Shown here: positions 4,801 through 6,539 of the stretch, piece by piece
Numbering within the stretch: the first letter of the stretch is position 1
How the letters are laid out: every line of letters begins with the position of its first letter
Source of the DNA: Lachnospiraceae bacterium UBA1760
GTDB lineage: Bacteria > Bacillota > Clostridia > Lachnospirales > Lachnospiraceae
Direction of reading: 5' to 3'
Length of the DNA stretch: 6,539 nt
Assembly (NCBI GenBank): GCA_002314775.1
Contig: DCHE01000048.1
Span: forward strand, 1 to 6,539
Translations under genes and position numbers: made by a program
The notes under the pieces: model-generated
Databases searched by the model: none
What the model was told of the DNA's origin: nothing
The model's input: only the letters and a program-made list of their open reading frames with translations

Positions 4801-6539
4801 AGTTTTCGTGGCAATAGGAACTTCAGATCTGGCTTCTGTTGGTGTGTCGGCGGAAATAGGACCATATATTAAACTGTATGGATTCTTCATCTATGACTAT
4901 GTGAATATCAGACCCGCTAATTCTAAAATAAAGACAAGTTCATCAAGAATGGCAGGAGCACTTTATGTTGATTTTGGCATGTACTTTATGGCTGACTTTG
5001 ACGCTTCTGCATTAAAGGGCATGGTATCCTACGGAAAGAGTATTGCTGATAAAGAGTATTCTCTTTTGACAATGGGAGATGAACACTATTACTTTGGCTC
5101 TGCATACATTCCTAATAAGGATGAAAATTATTATATAATTGACAGTGATAAAGACTCTACTAATGGTATTTCAATGCCATTATCAGAGGATATGTTCGCT
5201 CTTGAATACATGGATCTTGTAAAAGGTATCTTTGGTTCAGAGGTATTAAGTCCTGACAAGTTTAATGTTTCACTGTCAAATCCTAACTTCAGTTATTCCT
5301 TAGGTGAAGATGGTAAGGGATATATTTCTGTTACTCCTCAGGATGGCGTGAGAGTAATGGATTGTGATATGACAATTTCATACCTTGGATCAAAGCTGGC
5401 CTTCAGTAAGTATGACATGACTACTACGATTCCAATAGTATGGACTAATCTGGCTAATTCAGAGCTTAATCAGCCATGTACAGTTAAGGTCAGAGTAGGA
5501 AACAAGCGTGATGGATATCAGACTGTATGGAGCAAGAGAGTGCTTAAGGGTCAGAAGTTCAACTTGCCTACTGATACTGAAATAAAGAGTCTGATTGAAT
5601 ACGATTCTTCAGTATATTCGGTAGCTGCTGGATATGGATCACAGCAGACGAAGGGACTTACTACTACCTGGGATAAGGTATACGATTACGATATAGAATT
5701 CAGGGAATATGCGCTGACTGTTGATGATATTCAGAATGCGGATGGAACTACTTATTCTAAGACCTTCTATGCAAGATATGGCAAGAAGTTCAATTTCTAC
5801 AGCCTTGAGAGGACAGGTACTGATGATGATACCAATTCAGTATATACAAGATTTAATGGAGTTACTGCAGACAAGGTTATAGATATAAATGGTAAAGAAG
5901 AGGAGATTGACTTAAATAATCCTGTGACAGGTGCCCTCGCAGAGAAACTCTCAAAGGGCGTTCATGCAAAGGCTTGTTACGTGGATGATAGTGTAGAGGC
6001 AACCTTTGAACTTAAGGGTGTTTCGATCGCTACGATAGTTCAGAATTCGGTGAGTGTTCTTGCAATAAGTGAAGATTTAGGCGCTCAGGAGTATGAGCCG
6101 AGATTTGAGAAAGAGTCAGGAAATGGTGATAGTCAGGGTAAATCTTCAGAGTTATCTGCAAATGCTGTAGAAGTATCTGCAAATGCTGTAGAGGCATCTT
6201 CAAATTCTGTAGAAAAAACTACTGATGCCAGCGCGAATAATGTAAATGCTGGCGCACAGGGAAAACAGACTGGTAGTGAGGGAAATGTTTCTGATACAGG
6301 AAATGATGGTTTAACAAAGGAGACAGGAACAGTAGAACTACCTGAAAATAATGAGGAGCCAGAAAATAAGAATATCGAGGTCCAGCAACTAGAACAAACC
6401 GATGAAACAGATGATATCGCTGAGATTAGCATTAAGGTGAAAAAGGGTACAACACCTTCAGATGAATTCCTCTACACATACCAGACTAAAGATTTGAAAG
6501 TAAATGCAGTTACACCTTCTATTGGTATAATTGATAGGC
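1883..6539 (+). CDS. Giant secreted protein with N-terminal dockerin-like module (3' end outside window)
   Basis: The frame starts at ATG 1883 and runs open for 1,552 codons to the window edge. Order: signal peptide (1-24, cleavage after AFA); dockerin-like pair of calcium loops (about 38-83), the first canonical (D39, N41, D43, D50), the second weaker (S63 in place of Asp, then N65, D67, D74); a segment resembling InlB B-repeats (about 88-160, ending LYAKYV); an Ala-Gly-Asn-Glu-rich linker (about 197-260); beta-rich segments (about 268-470); a helical stretch (about 570-600); long beta-rich regions of alternating polar and hydrophobic residues (about 654-735, 894-990 and 1104-1400); a second Ser-Ala-Asn-rich linker (about 1415-1513); and the start of another folded region. 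No catalytic domain or carbohydrate-binding module was recognised. The dockerin suggests docking to the upstream cohesin protein. The body may be an adhesin or structural surface protein; its function is unknown. The mature part seen has only six cysteines. The C-terminus, and any wall anchor, is not visible. Confidence 0.88.
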   Translation, partial: MKKFLCWILALMMTVSLFPVQAFAVENINPVIANPVKGDVNKDGKVDLKDLHTFNKLPAGADSLNGDSKIDIADFKALKLLMVGAEHVITFYDGDRVIDVLPERIDKEDNQLGQIPGVGMSSKEKTVLEGYYTDKGLTNRYFADDKLENGENPILYAKYVDIPEKEEVITFSSFSNMDADANISFTIKRSASSLLKESAGKAENDGNAANAGEAGNAGNAESVSANNAESSGNNEAGIAGETAKGDENAENVGIRDDEEEPIADIDHAYSLEIKDGSDPIILDRVDNGNGTYTIKAKNGFNPGSTYELSLANGWNFVVDGAEKGDSVRSATFSIHKDEITNLQMNDKIKYIQDTEAISYTLGDKTVDVLKDSDVGENGGSFVYSAEGMSFANGDIICIYVGTRPDLRDIKDGHSILDPAVYVQVTGVEGSTISFGKIDDSSKNSIYNIVDNFPIEVLRCPVLDRGALGHDNIENLDTDAYSQAWGWKNADEALSEAKKRIAVGDFVTFYEDVDNFYEGYEPSLFVARITEYNPEKGDFTYVESSMSELDKSMDTYVKTVISGDAIVSDLEQAKIEAQLEAKVNDSNFVQEAAYMLMDVVANSEEFPSDVNVPDLSVTDGNGNRLSGEELQLLGKGSGFELKSSKINATLVKSGSDLHFDGGLQVKIELEAQFETEAKEGTLCIDLSSTFIQEVVLRPTIQASAIKKLKIPVGVRVSADIDLMSYTNLGFEANIYTVAPSDILSWNNYQDMLKDEAKDKFGDQLLGELFPGKTPEFIKNLTVGDVINAAELVANSSVGVETEEGLVNDVWDVIGNKELMKGKTFTKDQIDQLNSSVVKTSIKDDFKEITESGEKNTITSKYTMSIRQLMQKYADTINRDTDWIKIVEQEIGTVQANIYGISIGVEFTFNVRTDVSLALGSSIEYEVGKRFTFWFEIGLFKPQSGSSTTDIIDERFAFEFYVMGRLGVKAGVEARVFVAIGTSDLASVGVSAEIGPYIKLYGFFIYDYVNIRPANSKIKTSSSRMAGALYVDFGMYFMADFDASALKGMVSYGKSIADKEYSLLTMGDEHYYFGSAYIPNKDENYYIIDSDKDSTNGISMPLSEDMFALEYMDLVKGIFGSEVLSPDKFNVSLSNPNFSYSLGEDGKGYISVTPQDGVRVMDCDMTISYLGSKLAFSKYDMTTTIPIVWTNLANSELNQPCTVKVRVGNKRDGYQTVWSKRVLKGQKFNLPTDTEIKSLIEYDSSVYSVAAGYGSQQTKGLTTTWDKVYDYDIEFREYALTVDDIQNADGTTYSKTFYARYGKKFNFYSLERTGTDDDTNSVYTRFNGVTADKVIDINGKEEEIDLNNPVTGALAEKLSKGVHAKACYVDDSVEATFELKGVSIATIVQNSVSVLAISEDLGAQEYEPRFEKESGNGDSQGKSSELSANAVEVSANAVEASSNSVEKTTDASANNVNAGAQGKQTGSEGNVSDTGNDGLTKETGTVELPENNEEPENKNIEVQQLEQTDETDDIAEISIKVKKGTTPSDEFLYTYQTKDLKVNAVTPSIGIIDR
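2495..2650 (+). repeat. Low-complexity Ala-Gly-Asn-Glu linker in the giant protein
   Basis: Residues about 205-256 are nearly all Ala, Gly, Asn, Glu, Ser and Asp. At the DNA level there is a direct repeat of GCTGGAAAT (2522-2530 and 2531-2539) within a run of Ala-Gly-Asn/Glu triplets. It separates the dockerin and InlB-like N-terminal part from the beta-rich body and is expected to be a flexible spacer. Confidence 0.8.
6155..6217 (+). repeat. Three tandem 21-base (7-residue) repeats of SANAVEx type
   Basis: Units at 6155-6175, 6176-6196 and 6197-6217 encode SANAVEV, SANAVEA and SSNSVEK (residues 1425-1445). The first two differ at only two of 21 bases (GAA/GAG and GTA/GCA), while the third has diverged. 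They open the second flexible, Ser-Ala-Asn-Glu-rich linker of the giant protein. Such near-identical in-frame units suggest recent slippage or duplication and possible length variation between strains. Confidence 0.88.

Noticed and set aside
1883..6539. A frameshift or assembly error producing the very long reading frame.
   Set aside because: Reading every codon from 1883 to 6538 gave no stop and no change in protein character at any point, so the frame appears intact and simply runs off the window.

Overview
The window looks like a low-GC Firmicutes chromosome, most likely from the Lachnospiraceae (a Butyrivibrio/Pseudobutyrivibrio-like gut or rumen bacterium). This is inferred from the end of ribosomal protein L1 at the left edge, AT-rich intergenic DNA with a standard sigma-A type promoter, strong purine-rich Shine-Dalgarno sites, a Gram-positive style lipoprotein, and Ser-Ala-Asn-rich linkers in the surface protein. 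The genus is an inference; no search was run.

Layout. Positions 1-114 are the last 37 codons of rplA, closed by a strong intrinsic terminator (127-155). Positions 157-374 hold no gene but contain several small hairpins, including a perfect 13-bp inverted repeat (218-252). A promoter at 375-403 starts what looks like a single transcription unit of at least three genes, all on the plus strand and with no terminator between them. They are a small lipoprotein (479-937), a membrane-anchored cohesin protein (954-1886), and a very large secreted protein (1883 to beyond 6539) that carries a dockerin-like pair of calcium loops right after its signal peptide. This third reading frame is open for at least 1,552 codons, has no stop in the window, and fills over 70% of it.

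How the genes may work together. Cohesin and dockerin modules are known binding partners. Here the cohesin gene and the dockerin gene overlap by four bases (ATGA), so they are probably translationally coupled and made in matched amounts. The simplest model is that the cohesin protein sits in the cytoplasmic membrane on a charged stalk and holds the giant, beta-rich, enzyme-less dockerin protein at the cell surface, with the lipoprotein as an accessory. The result would be a dedicated, non-cellulosomal cohesin-dockerin surface complex. The pairing, the role of the lipoprotein and the function of the giant body are inferences. The signal peptides, the cohesin fold signature, the first dockerin calcium loop and the gene overlap are visible in the sequence.
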